Below are positions 1 through 14,323 of a DNA stretch of 64,000 bases, piece by piece (within the stretch, counting starts at the first letter, position 1; each line of letters begins with the position of its first letter). A program made the translations under genes and the position numbers. The DNA is from Scolanthus callimorphus (taxonomy: Eukaryota; Cnidaria; Anthozoa; Actiniaria; Edwardsiidae), in contig CM066920.1 in NCBI GenBank assembly GCA_033964015.1, positions 7,593,912 to 7,657,911 of the forward strand. The letters are read 5' to 3'. Under the pieces are notes generated by a model. That model ran no database searches and was not told where the DNA came from. It was given only the letters and a program-made list of their open reading frames with translations.

Positions 1-46
1 CGCTCCCACCCTGCCGTCGCTGTTCCGTAGTGCTTATTCTTGACAT

Positions 47-357
47 TTGAAAGAGTTTTAAAGACTTTGAAAGAGTTCCACGAACAGTAAATCCAATAGG
101 CCATTTTCATGTTCCACTTAGTCTCTAAAATAGTAGGATAGGACAATGAAATCTCTCATTTCAACGAGTAACCACGAGTAACCACGATGATAGAAAAATA
201 ATGAAAGAGTTTTGAAGACTTTGAAAGAGTTTCCCGAACAGTAAATCCAAAAGGCTATTCTCATGTTCCATTTAGTCTCTAAAATAGTAGGATAGGACAC
301 GGAAATCTCTAATTTCAACGAGTAACCACGAGTAACCACGATGATAGAAAAATAATG
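47..357. repeat. Internal 157-bp direct duplication in each satellite monomer
   Basis: In the first monomer two adjacent diverged copies begin with TTTGAAAGAGTTTT and end with GAGTAACCACGAGTAACCAC followed by GATGATAGAAAAATAATGA. The reverse complement of the GAGTAACCAC doublet lies just downstream (about 382-402), so the segment can pair with either copy. The same arrangement recurs in every monomer. Confidence 0.85.
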
Positions 358-512
358 ATTGACTCAGTTCTTTTAGACTGTTTGGTTACTCGTGGTTACT
401 CGTTTGAAAATTAATATCTGGCTATCACATTGCTCGAAATTATATAATGTGCTGTCATAAGAGATTGTGACTTATATAGGAATAATTTTAAAAAGTTCTA
501 AGTGATTTAAAA

Positions 513-595
513 CATGCAAATTGGAAGTTTTTCCCGACTAAGTAACGGGCAATTCCAAACCGGAAGTGACAACATAGAACCGGAAATGCAAATTC
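513..595. promoter_or_regulatory. Two octamer motifs per satellite monomer
   Basis: ATGCAAAT occurs at about 514 and again at about 587 in the first monomer, each next to a GGAAGT or CGGAAAT purine block, and both recur in every copy. Octamers are known elements of snRNA and histone promoters, but no such gene was found downstream, so function is unproven. Confidence 0.35.
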
Positions 596-1140
596 GCTTC
601 TGTTAATGTTCTAAAAATTGCACTGCAAATGTGATCGTAAGAAAACAGTTCTATTTTATAGAAGTATTGGTAGTAGCAATCTTCTTGTCGCAGTTTTGCA
701 TTCCTCGGTCTTTGCCTCTCCAATTTGTCTTAGTATCAACCGCTCCTCCGTTTTAGAGACTTCTTCGGGCGCTCCCGCTGTTTCCCTTCCCCTTCCTTTT
801 TTGGCCTTTTGCAGCCATCCGAAGGCTCTTTTACTATTTAAAACTAGGTGCTCTCGAAAGCTCAAGTATTGTTGATATTTTGGAAACGCTAAATCCTCGA
901 TCATTTTTCAAATACTTCATATATGCTCGCGTTTCTGGTGATATGGCCGTCTACTTGCCCATATCTCAAGCGTGCGCCTAATTCCAAAATCAATATTTCA
1001 TGACGTCATTAATTAGCACTGCAATTAACGAGGATAATTGACTATGTAAAACGTTCAGCTTCTCGAGATCTTTAAAATAAGACCAAGGTTGCTCCTCAAC
1101 TCCCTTGTTTCAATGAGATACAGCTTACTATTGCTTTCAG

Positions 1141-1405
1141 ACACTCAGGGACAAAATAGCTGAGACCCCCTACGCAAATTACGGTTAAAATAAAATATTG
1201 CCCTTAAACACCCACAAAATCCCTTTTGCAGAGCCCTTAACCACCTCCCCCCCTCCCCCACATCAATGTTGTTTCCAGACCAATCGTTGTCCTCCAACAT
1301 TGAAGAGGGGGGAGGGGGCTGAGCATGTTGAAAGAGAGTTTCAACGAATTCTCTATTTTTCGTGTACAGTAAGAAAGAGTCTCAGCTATTTTTGTCCCTG
1401 AGTGT
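1141..1405. mobile_element. 265-bp inverted-repeat (MITE-like) segment inside each monomer
   Basis: The ends are a near-perfect inverted repeat: ACACTCAGGGACAAAATAGC at the left and its complement at the right, with weaker pairing a few bases further out. The interior carries a second hairpin whose arms contain CCCCCTCCCCC and its complement around a TCCAGACCAATCG loop. The same segment occurs in all nine copies, and the array's right boundary (14416) coincides with the outer edge of its right arm. No clear target duplication is visible because the unit is tandemly repeated. Confidence 0.6.
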
Positions 1406-4400
1406 CCGAGAGTATCATGTCTAAAAATTAGTTATTTATAAAGTAGTGTTTCCGCGCGCTTTGTTGTATTCTGAAAATATAATCTCACAAGGACCTGTAA
1501 AGATTAGAAAAAGCATTGCTTAGAATAGTTGCGCCTTTTAATGTTACTATTTTCGATAAAATGTTAGCCTGTTTATTTTGACGAAACGAGAGGTTTGAAG
1601 GGACTGCAAACGGATGTGAAAAGGGAGGGGGTCTGGGCGCTCCCACCCTGCCGTCGCTGTTCCGTAGTGCTTATTCTTGACATTTGAAAGAGTTTTAAAG
1701 ACTTTGAAAGAGTTCCACGAACAGTAAATCCAATAGGCCATTTTCATGTTCCACTTAGTCTCTAAAATAGTAGGATAGGACAATGAAATCTCTCATTTCA
1801 ACGAGTAACCACGAGTAACCACGATGATAGAAAAATAATGAAAGAGTTTTGAAGACTTTGAAAGAGTTTCCCGAACAGTAAATCCAAAAGGCTATTCTCA
1901 TGTTCCATTTAGTCTCTAAAATAGTAGGATAGGACACGGAAATCTCTAATTTCAACGAGTAACCACGAGTAACCACGATGATAGAAAAATAATGATTGAC
2001 TCAGTTCTTTTAGACTGTTTGGTTACTCGTGGTTACTCGTTTGAAAATTAATATCTGGCTATCACATTGCTCGAAATTATATAATGTGCTGTCATAAGAG
2101 ATTGTGACTTATATAGGAATAATTTTAAAAAGTTCTAAGTGATTTAAAACATGCAAATTGGAAGTTTTTCCCGACTAAGTAACGGGCAATTCCAAACCGG
2201 AAGTGACAACATAGAACCGGAAATGCAAATTCGCTTCTGTTAATGTTCTAAAAATTGCACTGCAAATGTGATCGTAAGAAAACAGTTCTATTTTATAGAA
2301 GTATTGGTAGTAGCAATCTTCTTGTCGCAGTTTTGCATTCCTCGGTCTTTGCCTCTCCAATTTGTCTTAGTATCAACCGCTCCTCCGTTTTAGAGACTTC
2401 TTCGGGCGCTCCCGCTGTTTCCCTTCCCCTTCCTTTTTTGGCCTTTTGCAGCCATCCGAAGGCTCTTTTACTATTTAAAACTAGGTGCTCTCGAAAGCTC
2501 AAGTATTGTTGATATTTTGGAAACGCTAAATCCTCGATCATTTTTCAAATACTTCATATATGCTCGCGTTTCTGGTGATATGGCCGTCTACTTGCCCATA
2601 TCTCAAGCGTGCGCCTAATTCCAAAATCAATATTTCATGACGTCATTAATTAGCACTGCAATTAACGAGGATAATTGACTATGTAAAACGTTCAGCTTCT
2701 CGAGATCTTTAAAATAAGACCAAGGTTGCTCCTCAACTCCCTTGTTTCAATGAGATACAGCTTACTATTGCTTTCAGACACTCAGGGACAAAATAGCTGA
2801 GACCCCCTACGCAAATTACGGTTAAAATAAAATATTGCCCTTAAACACCCACAAAATCCCTTTTGCAGAGCCCTTAACCACCTCCCCCCCCTCCCCCACA
2901 TCAATGTTGTTTCCAGACCAATCGTTGTCCTCCAACATTGAAGAGGGGGGAGGGGGCTGAGCATGTTGAAAGAGAGTTTCAACGAATTCTCTATTTTTCG
3001 TGTACAGTAAGAAAGAGTCTCAGCTATTTTTGTCCCTGAGTGTCCGAGAGTATCATGTCTAAAAATTAGTTATTTATAAAGTAGTGTTTCCGCGCGCTTT
3101 GTTGTATTCTGAAAATATAATCTCACAAGGACCTGTAAAGATTAGAAAAAGCATTGCTTAGAATAGTTGCGCCTTTTAATGTTACTATTTTCGATAAAAT
3201 GTTAGCCTGTTTATTTTGACGAAACGAGAGGTTTGAAGGGACTGCAAACGGATGTGAAAAGGGAGGGGGTCTGGGCGCTCCCACCCTGCCGTCGCTGTTC
3301 CGTAGTGCTTATTCTTGACATTTGAAAGAGTTTTAAAGACTTTGAAAGAGTTCCACGAACAGTAAATCCAATAGGCCATTTTCATGTTCCACTTAGTCTC
3401 TAAAATAGTAGGATAGGACAATGAAATCTCTCATTTCAACGAGTAACCACGAGTAACCACGATGATAGAAAAATAATGAAAGAGTTTTGAAGACTTTGAA
3501 AGAGTTTCCCGAACAGTAAATCCAAAAGGCTATTCTCATGTTCCATTTAGTCTCTAAAATAGTAGGATAGGACACGGAAATCTCTAATTTCAACGAGTAA
3601 CCACGAGTAACCACGATGATAGAAAATAATGATTGACTCAGTTCTTTAGACTGTTTGGTTACTCGTGGTTACTCGTTTGAAAATTAATATCTGGCTATCA
3701 CATTGCTCGAAATTATATAATGTGCTGTCATAAGAGATTGTGACTTATATAGGAATAATTTTAAAAAGTTCTAAGTGATTTAAAACATGCAAATTGGAAG
3801 TTTTTCCGACTAAGTAACGGGCAATTCCAAACCGGAAGTGACAACATAGAACCGGAAATGCAAATTCGCTTCTGTTAATGTTCTAAAAATTGCACTGCAA
3901 ATGTGATCGTAAGAAAACAGTTCTATTTTATAGAAGTATTGGTAGTAGCAATCTTCTTGTCGCAGTTTTGCATTCCTCGGTCTTTGCCTCTCCAATTTGT
4001 CTTAGTATCAACCGCTCCTCCGTTTTAGAGACTTCTTCGGGCGCTCCCGCTGTTTCCCTTCCCCTTCCTTTTTTGGCCTTTTGCAGCCATCCGAAGGCTC
4101 TTTTACTATTTAAAACTAGGTGCTCTCGAAAGCTCAAGTATTGTTGATATTTTGGAAACGCTAAATCCTCGATCATTTTTCAAATACTTCATATATGCTC
4201 GCGTTTCTGGTGATATGGCCGTCTACTTGCCCATATCTCAAGCGTGCGCCTAATTCCAAAATCAATATTTCATGACGTCATTAATTAGCACTGCAATTAA
4301 CGAGGATAATTGACTATGTAAAACGTTCAGCTTCTCGAGATCTTTAAAATAAGACCAAGGTTGCTCCTCAACTCCCTTGTTTCAATGAGATACAGCTTAC

Positions 4401-7400
4401 TATTGCTTTCAGACACTCAGGGACAAAATAGCTGAGACCCCCTACGCAAATTACGGTTAAAATAAAATATTGCCCTTAAACACCCACAAAATCCCTTTTG
4501 CAGAGCCCTTAACCACCTCCCCCCCTCCCCCACATCAATGTTGTTTCCAGACCAATCGTTGTCCTCCAACATTGAAGAGGGGGGAGGGGGCTGAGCATGT
4601 TGAAAGAGAGTTTCAACGAATTCTCTATTTTTCGTGTACAGTAAGAAAGAGTCTCAGCTATTTTTGTCCCTGAGTGTCCGAGAGTATCATGTCTAAAAAT
4701 TAGTTATTTATAAAGTAGTGTTTCCGCGCGCTTTGTTGTATTCTGAAAATATAATCTCACAAGGACCTGTAAAGATTAGAAAAAGCATTGCTTAGAATAG
4801 TTGCGCCTTTTAATGTTACTATTTTCGATAAAATGTTAGCCTGTTTATTTTGACGAAACGAGAGGTTTGAAGGGACTGCAAACGGATGTGAAAAGGGAGG
4901 GGGTCTGGGCGCTCCCACCCTGCCGTCGCTGTTCCGTAGTGCTTATTCTTGACATTTGAAAGAGTTTTAAAGACTTTGAAAGAGTTCCACGAACAGTAAA
5001 TCCAATAGGCCATTTTCATGTTCCATTAGTCTCTAAAATAGTAGGATAGGACAATGAAATCTCTCATTTCAACGAGTAACCACGAGTAACCACGATGATA
5101 GAAAAATAATGAAAGAGTTTTGAAGACTTTGAAAGAGTTTCCCGAACAGTAAATCCAAAAGGCTATTCTCATGTTCCATTTAGTCTCTAAAATAGTAGGA
5201 TAGGACAAGGAAATCTCTAATTTCAACGAGTAACCACGAGTAACCACGATGATAGAAAAATAATGATTGACTCAGTTCTTTTAGACTGTTTGGTTACTCG
5301 TGGTTACTCGTTTGAAAATTAATATCTGGCTATCACATTGCTCGAAATTATATAATGTGCTGTCATAAGAGATTGTGACTTATATAGGAATAATTTTAAA
5401 AAGTTCTAAGTGATTTAAAACATGCAAATTGGAAGTTTTTCCCGACTAAGTAACGGGCAATTCCAAACCGGAAGTGACAACATAGAACCGGAAATGCAAA
5501 TTCGCTTCTGTTAATGTTCTAAAAATTGCACTGCAAATGTGATCGTAAGAAAACAGTTCTATTTTATAGAAGTATTGGTAGTAGCAATCTTCTTGTCGCA
5601 GTTTTGCATTCCTCGGTCTTTGCCTCTCCAATTTGTCTTAGTATCAACCGCTCCTCCGTTTTAGAGACTTCTTCGGGCGCTCCCGCTGTTTCCCTTCCCC
5701 TTCCTTTTTTGGCCTTTTGCAGCCATCCGAAGGCTCTTTTACTATTTAAAACTAGGTGCTCTCGAAAGCTCAAGTATTGTTGATATTTTGGAAACGCTAA
5801 ATCCTCGATCATTTTTCAAATACTTCATATATGCTCGCGTTTCTGGTGATATGGCCGTCTACTTGCCCATATCTCAAGCGTGCGCCTAATTCCAAAATCA
5901 ATATTTCATGACGTCATTAATTAGCACTGCAATTAACGAGGATAATTGACTATGTAAAACGTTCAGCTTCTCGAGATCTTTAAAATAAGACCAAGGTTGC
6001 TCCTCAACTCCCTTGTTTCAATGAGATACAGCTTACTATTGCTTTCAGACACTCAGGGACAAAATAGCTGAGACCCCCTACGCAAATTACGGTTAAAATA
6101 AAATATTGCCCTTAAACACCCACAAAATCCCTTTTGCAGAGCCCTTAACCACCTCCCCCCCTCCCCCACATCAATGTTGTTTCCAGACCAATCGTTGTCC
6201 TCCAACATTGAAGAGGGGGGAGGGGGCTGAGCATGTTGAAAGTGAGTTTCAACGAATTCTCTATTTTTCGTGTACAGTAAGAAAGAGTCTCAGCTATTTT
6301 TGTCCCTGAGTGTCCGAGAGTATCATGTCTAAAAATTAGTTATTTATAAAGTAGTGTTTCCGCGCGCTTTGTTGTATTCTGAAAATATAATCTCACAAGG
6401 ACCTGTAAAGATTAGAAAAAGCATTGCTTAGAATAGTTTCGCCTTTTAATGTTACTATTTTCGATAAAATGTTAGCCTGTTTATTTTGACGAAACGAGAG
6501 GTTTGAAGGGACTGCAAACGGATGTGAAAAGGGAGGGGGTCTGGGCGCTCCCACCCTGCCGTCGCTGTTCCGTAGTGCTTATTCTTGACATTTGAAAGAG
6601 TTTTAAAGACTTTGAAAGAGTTCCACGAACAGTAAATCCAATAGGCCATTTTCATGTTCCATTTAGTCTCTAAAATAGTAGGATAGGACAATGAAATCTC
6701 TCATTTCAACGAGTAACCACGAGTAACCACGATGATAGAAAAATAATGAAAGAGTTTTGAAGACTTTGAAAGAGTTTCCCGAACAGTAAATCCAAAAGGC
6801 TATTCTCATGTTCCATTTAGTCTCTAAAATAGTAGGATAGGACAAGGAAATCTCTAATTTCAACGAGTAACCACGAGTAACCACGATGATAGAAAAATAA
6901 TGATTGACTCAGTTCTTTTAGACTGTTTGGTTACTCGTGGTTACTCGTTTGAAAATTAATATCTGGCTATCACATTGCTCGAAATTATATAATGTGCTGT
7001 CATAAGAGATTGTGACTTATATAGGAATAATTTTAAAAAGTTCTAAGTGATTTAAAACATGCAAATTGGAAGTTTTTCCCGACTAAGTAACGGGCAATTC
7101 CAAACCGGAAGTGACAACATAGAACCGGAAATGCAAATTCGCTTCTGTTAATGTTCTAAAAATTGCACTGCAAATGTGATCGTAAGAAAACAGTTCTATT
7201 TTATAGAAGTATTGGTAGTAGCAATCTTCTTGTCGCAGTTTTGCATTCCTCGGTCTTTGCCTCTCCAATTTGTCTTAGTATCAACCGCTCCTCCGTTTTA
7301 GAGACTTCTTCGGGCGCTCCCGCTGTTTCCCTTCCCCTTCCTTTTTTGGCCTTTTGCAGCCATCCGAAGGCTCTTTTACTATTTAAAACTAGGTGCTCTC

Positions 7401-10400
7401 GAAAGCTCAAGTATTGTTGATATTTTGGAAACGCTAAATCCTCGATCATTTTCAAATACTTCATATATGCTCGCGTTTCTGGTGATATGGCCGTCTACTT
7501 GCCCATATCTCAAGCGTGCGCCTAATTCCAAAATCAATATTTCATGACGTCATTAATTAGCACTGCAATTAACGAGGATAATTGACTATGTAAAACGTTC
7601 AGCTTCTCGAGATCTTTAAAATAAGACCAAGGTTGCTCCTCAACTCCCTTGTTTCAATGAGATACAGCTTACTATTGCTTTCAGACACTCAGGGACAAAA
7701 TAGCTGAGACCCCCTACGCAAATTACGGTTAAAATAAAATATTGCCCTTAAACACCCACAAAATCCCTTTTGCAGAGCCCTTAACCACCTCCCCCCCTCC
7801 CCCACATCAATGTTGTTTCCAGACCAATCGTTGTCCTCCAACATTGAAGAGGGGGGAGGGGGCTGAGCATGTTGAAAGTGAGTTTCAACGAATTCTCTAT
7901 TTTTCGTGTACAGTAAGAAAGAGTCTCAGCTATTTTTGTCCCTGAGTGTCCGAGAGTATCATGTCTAAAAATTAGTTATTTATAAAGTAGTGTTTCCGCG
8001 CGCTTTGTTGTATTCTGAAAATATAATCTCACAAGGACCTGTAAAGATTAGAAAAAGCATTGCTTAGAATAGTTGCGCCTTTTAATGTTACTATTTTCGA
8101 TAAAATGTTAGCCTGTTTATTTTGACGAAACGAGAGGTTTGAAGGGACTGCAAACGGATGTGAAAAGGGAGGGGGTCTGGGCGCTCCCACCCTGCCGTCG
8201 CTGTTCCGTAGTGCTTATTCTTGACATTTGAAAGAGTTTTAAAGACTTTGAAAGAGTTCCACGAACAGTAAATCCAATAGGCCATTTTCATGTTCCATTT
8301 AGTCTCTAAAATAGTAGGATAGGACAATGAAATCTCTCATTTCAACGAGTAACCACGAGTAACCACGATGATAGAAAAATAATGAAAGAGTTTTGAAGAC
8401 TTTGAAAGAGTTTCCCGAACAGTAAATCCAAAAGGCTATTCTCATGTTCCATTTAGTCTCTAAAATAGTAGGATAGGACAAGGAAATCTCTAATTTCAAC
8501 GAGTAACCACGAGTAACCACGATGATAGAAAAATAATGATTGACTCAGTTCTTTAGACTGTTTGGTTACTCGTGGTTACTCGTTTGAAAATTAATATCTG
8601 GCTATCACATTGCTCGAAATTATATAATGTGCTGTCATAAGAGATTGTGACTTATATAGGAATAATTTTAAAAAGTTCTAAGTGATTTAAAACATGCAAA
8701 TTGGAAGTTTTTCCCGACTAAGTAACGGGCAATTCCAAACCGGAAGTGACAACATAGAACCGGAAATGCAAATTCGCTTCTGTTAATGTTCTAAAAATTG
8801 CACTGCAAATGTGATCGTAAGAAAACAGTTCTATTTTATAGAAGTATTGGTAGTAGCAATCTTCTTGTCGCAGTTTTGCATTCCTCGGTCTTTGCCTCTC
8901 CAATTTGTCTTAGTATCAACCGCTCCTCCGTTTTAGAGACTTCTTCGGGCGCTCCCGCTGTTTCCCTTCCCCTTCCTTTTTTGGCCTTTTGCAGCCATCC
9001 GAAGGCTCTTTTACTATTTAAAACTAGGTGCTCTCGAAAGCTCAAGTATTGTTGATATTTGGAAACGCTAAATCCTCGATCATTTTTCAAATACTTCATA
9101 TATGCTCGCGTTTCTGGTGATATGGCCGTCTACTTGCCCATATCTCAAGCGTGCGCCTAATTCCAAAATCAATATTTCATGACGTCATTAATTAGCACTG
9201 CAATTAACGAGGATAATTGACTATGTAAAACGTTCAGCTTCTCGAGATCTTTAAAATAAGACCAAGGTTGCTCCTCAACTCCCTTGTTTCAATGAGATAC
9301 AGCTTACTATTGCTTTCAGACACTCAGGGACAAAATAGCTGAGACCCCTACGCAAATTACGGTTAAAATAAAATATTGCCCTTAAACACCCACAAAATCC
9401 CTTTTGCAGAGCCCTTAACCACCTCCCCCCCTCCCCCACATCAATGTTGTTTCCAGACCAATCGTTGTCCTCCAACATTGAAGAGGGGGGAGGGGGCTGA
9501 GCATGTTGAAAGTGAGTTTCAACGAATTCTCTATTTTTCGTGTACAGTAAGAAAGAGTCTCAGCTATTTTGTCCCTGAGTGTCCGAGAGTATCATGTCTA
9601 AAAATTAGTTATTTATAAAGTAGTGTTTCCGCGCGCTTGTTGTATTCTGAAAATATAATCTCACAAGGACCTGTAAAGATTAGAAAAAGCATTGCTTAGA
9701 ATAGTTGCGCCTTTTAATGTTACTATTTTCGATAAAATGTTAGCCTGTTTATTTTGACGAAACGAGAGGTTTGAAGGGACTGCAAACGGATGTGAAAAGG
9801 GAGGGGGTCTGGGCGCTCCCACCCTGCCGTCGCTGTTCCGTAGTGCTTATTCTTGACATTTGAAAGAGTTTTAAAGACTTTGAAAGAGTTCCACGAACAG
9901 TAAATCCAATAGGCCATTTTCATGTTCCATTTAGTCTCTAAAATAGTAGGATAGGACAATGAAATCTCTCATTTCAACGAGTAACCACGAGTAACCACGA
10001 TGATAGAAAAATAATGAAAGAGTTTTGAAGACTTTGAAAGAGTTTCCCGAACAGTAAATCCAAAAGGCTATTCTCATGTTCCATTTAGTCTCTAAAATAG
10101 TAGGATAGGACACGGAAATCTCTAATTTCAACGAGTAACCACGAGTAACCACGATGATAGAAAAATAATGATTGACTCAGTTCTTTTAGACTGTTTGGTT
10201 ACTCGTGGTTACTCGTTTGAAAATTAATATCTGGCTATCACATTGCTCGAAATTATATAATGTGCTGTCATAAGAGATTGTGACTTATATAGGAATAATT
10301 TAAAAAGTTCTAAGTGATTTAAAACATGCAAATTGGAAGTTTTTCCCGACTAAGTAACGGGCAATTCCAAACCGGAAGTGACAACATAGAACCGGAAATG

Positions 10401-13400
10401 CAAATTCGCTTCTGTTAATGTTCTAAAAATTGCACTGCAAATGTGATCGTAAGAAAACAGTTCTATTTTATAGAAGTATTGGTAGTAGCAATCTTCTTGT
10501 CGCAGTTTTGCATTCCTCGGTCTTTGCCTCTCCAATTTGTCTTAGTATCAACCGCTCCTCCGTTTTAGAGACTTCTTCGGGCGCTCCCGCTGTTTCCCTT
10601 CCCCTTCCTTTTTTGGCCTTTTGCAGCCATCCGAAGGCTCTTTTACTATTTAAAACTAGGTGCTCTCGAAAGCTCAAGTATTGTTGATATTTTGGAAACG
10701 CTAAATCCTCGATCATTTTTCAAATACTTCATATATGCTCGCGTTTCTGGTGATATGGCCGTCTACTTGCCCATATCTCAAGCGTGCGCCTAATTCCAAA
10801 ATCAATATTTCATGACGTCATTAATTAGCACTGCAATTAACGAGGATAATTGACTATGTAAAACGTTCAGCTTCTCGAGATCTTTAAAATAAGACCAAGG
10901 TTGCTCCTCAACTCCCTTGTTTCAATGAGATACAGCTTACTATTGCTTTCAGACACTCAGGGACAAAATAGCTGAGACCCCCTACGCAAATTACGGTTAA
11001 AATAAAATATTGCCCTTAAACACCCACAAAATCCCTTTTGCAGAGCCCTTAACCACCTCCCCCCCCTCCCCCACATCAATGTTGTTTCCAGACCAATCGT
11101 TGTCCTCCAACATTGAAGAGGGGGGAGGGGGCTGAGCATGTTGAAAGAGAGTTTCAACGAATTCTCTATTTTCGTGTACAGTAAGAAAGAGTCTCAGCTA
11201 TTTTTGTCCCTGAGTGTCCGAGAGTATCATGTCTAAAAATTAGTTATTTATAAAGTAGTGTTTCCGCGCGCTTTGTTGTATTCTGAAAATATAATCTCAC
11301 AAGGACCTGTAAAGATTAGAAAAAGCATTGCTTAGAATAGTTGCGCCTTTTAATGTTACTATTTTCGATAAAATGTTAGCCTGTTTATTTTGACGAAACG
11401 AGAGGTTTGAAGGGACTGCAAACGGATGTGAAAAGGGAGGGGGTCTGGGCGCTCCCACCCTGCCGTCGCTGTTCCGTAGTGCTTATTCTTGACATTTGAA
11501 AGAGTTTTAAAGACTTTGAAAGAGTTCCACGAACAGTAAATCCAATAGGCCATTTTCATGTTCCATTTAGTCTCTAAAATAGTAGGATAGGACAATGAAA
11601 TCTCTCATTTCAACGAGTAACCACGAGTAACCACGATGATAGAAAAATAATGAAAGAGTTTTGAAGACTTTGAAAGAGTTTCCCGAACAGTAAATCCAAA
11701 AGGCTATTCTCATGTTCCATTTAGTCTCTAAAATAGTAGGATAGGACACGGAAATCTCTAATTTCAACGAGTAACCACGAGTAACCACGATGATAGAAAA
11801 ATAATGATTGACTCAGTTCTTTTAGACTGTTTGGTTACTCGTGGTTACTCGTTTGAAAATTAATATCTGGCTATCACATTGCTCGAAATTATATAATGTG
11901 CTGTCATAAGAGATTGTGACTTATATAGGAATAATTTTAAAAAGTTCTAAGTGATTTAAAACATGCAAATTGGAAGTTTTTCCCGACTAAGTAACGGGCA
12001 ATTCCAAACCGGAAGTGACAACATAGAACCGGAAATGCAAATTCGCTTCTGTTAATGTTCTAAAAATTGCACTGCAAATGTGATCGTAAGAAAACAGTTC
12101 TATTTTATAGAAGTATTGGTAGTAGCAATCTTCTTGTCGCAGTTTTGCATTCCTCGGTCTTTGCCTCTCCAATTTGTCTTAGTATCAACCGCTCCTCCGT
12201 TTTAGAGACTTCTTCGGGCGCTCCCGCTGTTTCCCTTCCCCTTCCTTTTTTGGCCTTTTGCAGCCATCCGAAGGCTCTTTTACTATTTAAAACTAGGTGC
12301 TCTCGAAAGCTCAAGTATTGTTGATATTTTGGAAACGCTAAATCCTCGATCATTTTTCAAATACTTCATATATGCTCGCGTTTCTGGTGATATGGCCGTC
12401 TACTTGCCCATATCTCAAGCGTGCGCCTAATTCCAAAATCAATATTTCATGACGTCATTAATTAGCACTGCAATTAACGAGGATAATTGACTATGTAAAA
12501 CGTTCAGCTTCTCGAGATCTTTAAAATAAGACCAAGGTTGCTCCTCAACTCCCTTGTTTCAATGAGATACAGCTTACTATTGCTTTCAGACACTCAGGGA
12601 CAAAATAGCTGAGACCCCCTACGCAAATTACGGTTAAAATAAAATATTGCCCTTAAACACCCACAAAATCCCTTTTGCAGAGCCCTTAACCACCTCCCCC
12701 CCTCCCCCACATCAATGTTGTTTCCAGACCAATCGTTGTCCTCCAACATTGAAGAGGGGGGAGGGGGCTGAGCATGTTGAAAGAGAGTTTCAACGAATTC
12801 TCTATTTTTCGTGTACAGTAAGAAAGAGTCTCAGCTATTTTTGTCCCTGAGTGTCCGAGAGTATCATGTCTAAAAATTAGTTATTTATAAAGTAGTGTTT
12901 CCGCGCGCTTTGTTGTATTCTGAAAATATAATCTCACAAGGACCTGTAAAGATTAGAAAAAGCATTGCTTAGAATAGTTGCGCCTTTTAATGTTACTATT
13001 TTCGATAAAATGTTAGCCTGTTTATTTTGACGAAACGAGAGGTTTGAAGGGACTGCAAACGGATGTGAAAAGGGAGGGGGTCTGGGCGCTCCCACCCTGC
13101 CGTCGCTGTTCCGTAGTGCTTATTCTTGACATTTGAAAGAGTTTTAAAGACTTTGAAAGAGTTCCACGAACAGTAAATCCAATAGGCCATTTTCATGTTC
13201 CACTTAGTCTCTAAAATAGTAGGATAGGACAATGAAATCTCTCATTTCAACGAGTAACCACGAGTAACCACGATGATAGAAAAATAATGAAAGAGTTTTG
13301 AAGACTTTGAAAGAGTTTCCCGAACAGTAAATCCAAAAGGCTATTCTCATGTTCCATTTAGTCTCTAAAATAGTAGGATAGGACACGGAAATCTCTAATT

Positions 13401-14319
13401 TCAACGAGTAACCACGAGTAACCACGATGATAGAAAAATAATGATTGACTCAGTTCTTTTAGACTGTTTGGTTACTCGTGGTTACTCGTTTGAAAATTAA
13501 TATCTGGCTATCACATTGCTCGAAATTATATAATGTGCTGTCATAAGAGATTGTGACTTATATAGGAATAATTTTAAAAAGTTCTAAGTGATTTAAAACA
13601 TGCAAATTGGAAGTTTTTCCCGACTAAGTAACGGGCAATTCCAAACCGGAAGTGACAACATAGAACCGGAAATGCAAATTCGCTTCTGTTAATGTTCTAA
13701 AAATTGCACTGCAAATGTGATCGTAAGAAAACAGTTCTATTTTATAGAAGTATTGGTAGTAGCAATCTTCTTGTCGCAGTTTTGCATTCCTCGGTCTTTG
13801 CCTCTCCAATTTGTCTTAGTATCAACCGCTCCTCCGTTTTAGAGACTTCTTCGGGCGCTCCCGCTGTTTCCCTTCCCCTTCCTTTTTGGCCTTTTGCAGC
13901 CATCCGAAGGCTCTTTTACTATTTAAAACTAGGTGCTCTCGAAAGCTCAAGTATTGTTGATATTTTGGAAACGCTAAATCCTCGATCATTTTCAAATACT
14001 TCATATATGCTCGCATTTCTGGTGATATGGCCGTCTACTTGCCCATATCTCAAGCGTGCGCCTAATTCCAAAATCAATATTTCATGACGTCATTAATTAG
14101 CACTGCAATTAACGAGGATAATTGACTATGTAAAACGTTCAGCTTCTCGAGATCTTTAAAATAAGACCAAGGTTGCTCCTCAACTCCCTTGTTTCAATGA
14201 GATACAGCTTACTATTGCTTTCAGACACTCAGGGACAAAATAGCTGAGACCCCCTACGCAAATTACGGTTAAAATAAAATATTGCCCTTAAACACCCACA
14301 AAATCCCTTTTGCAGAGCC

Positions 14320-14323
14320 CTGG
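14320..14323. other. Internal deletion of the hairpin in the last satellite copy
   Basis: In the ninth copy GAGCCCT joins directly to GGAGGGGGCTGAGC. In the first copy these blocks are separated by 73 bp (1238-1310) containing the C-rich/G-rich hairpin. The deletion removes nearly the whole hairpin, as expected from replication slippage across a stem-loop. Confidence 0.75.

Noticed and set aside
618..904. Recurrent 82-85 codon ORFs on both strands of every satellite monomer
   Set aside because: They overlap each other on opposite strands, show no domain or compositional sign of a protein, and recur only because the monomer is repeated. One-base changes disrupt them in some copies without compensation.
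1360..1412. Spliced-leader-like arrangement in the satellite (ACA|GTAAGA followed by CTATTTTTGTCC like an Sm site)
   Set aside because: The motif lies inside the arm of an inverted repeat and the mirror arm has the complement. There is no recognisable promoter spacing, and I am not aware of leader trans-splicing in anthozoans. RNA data would be needed.
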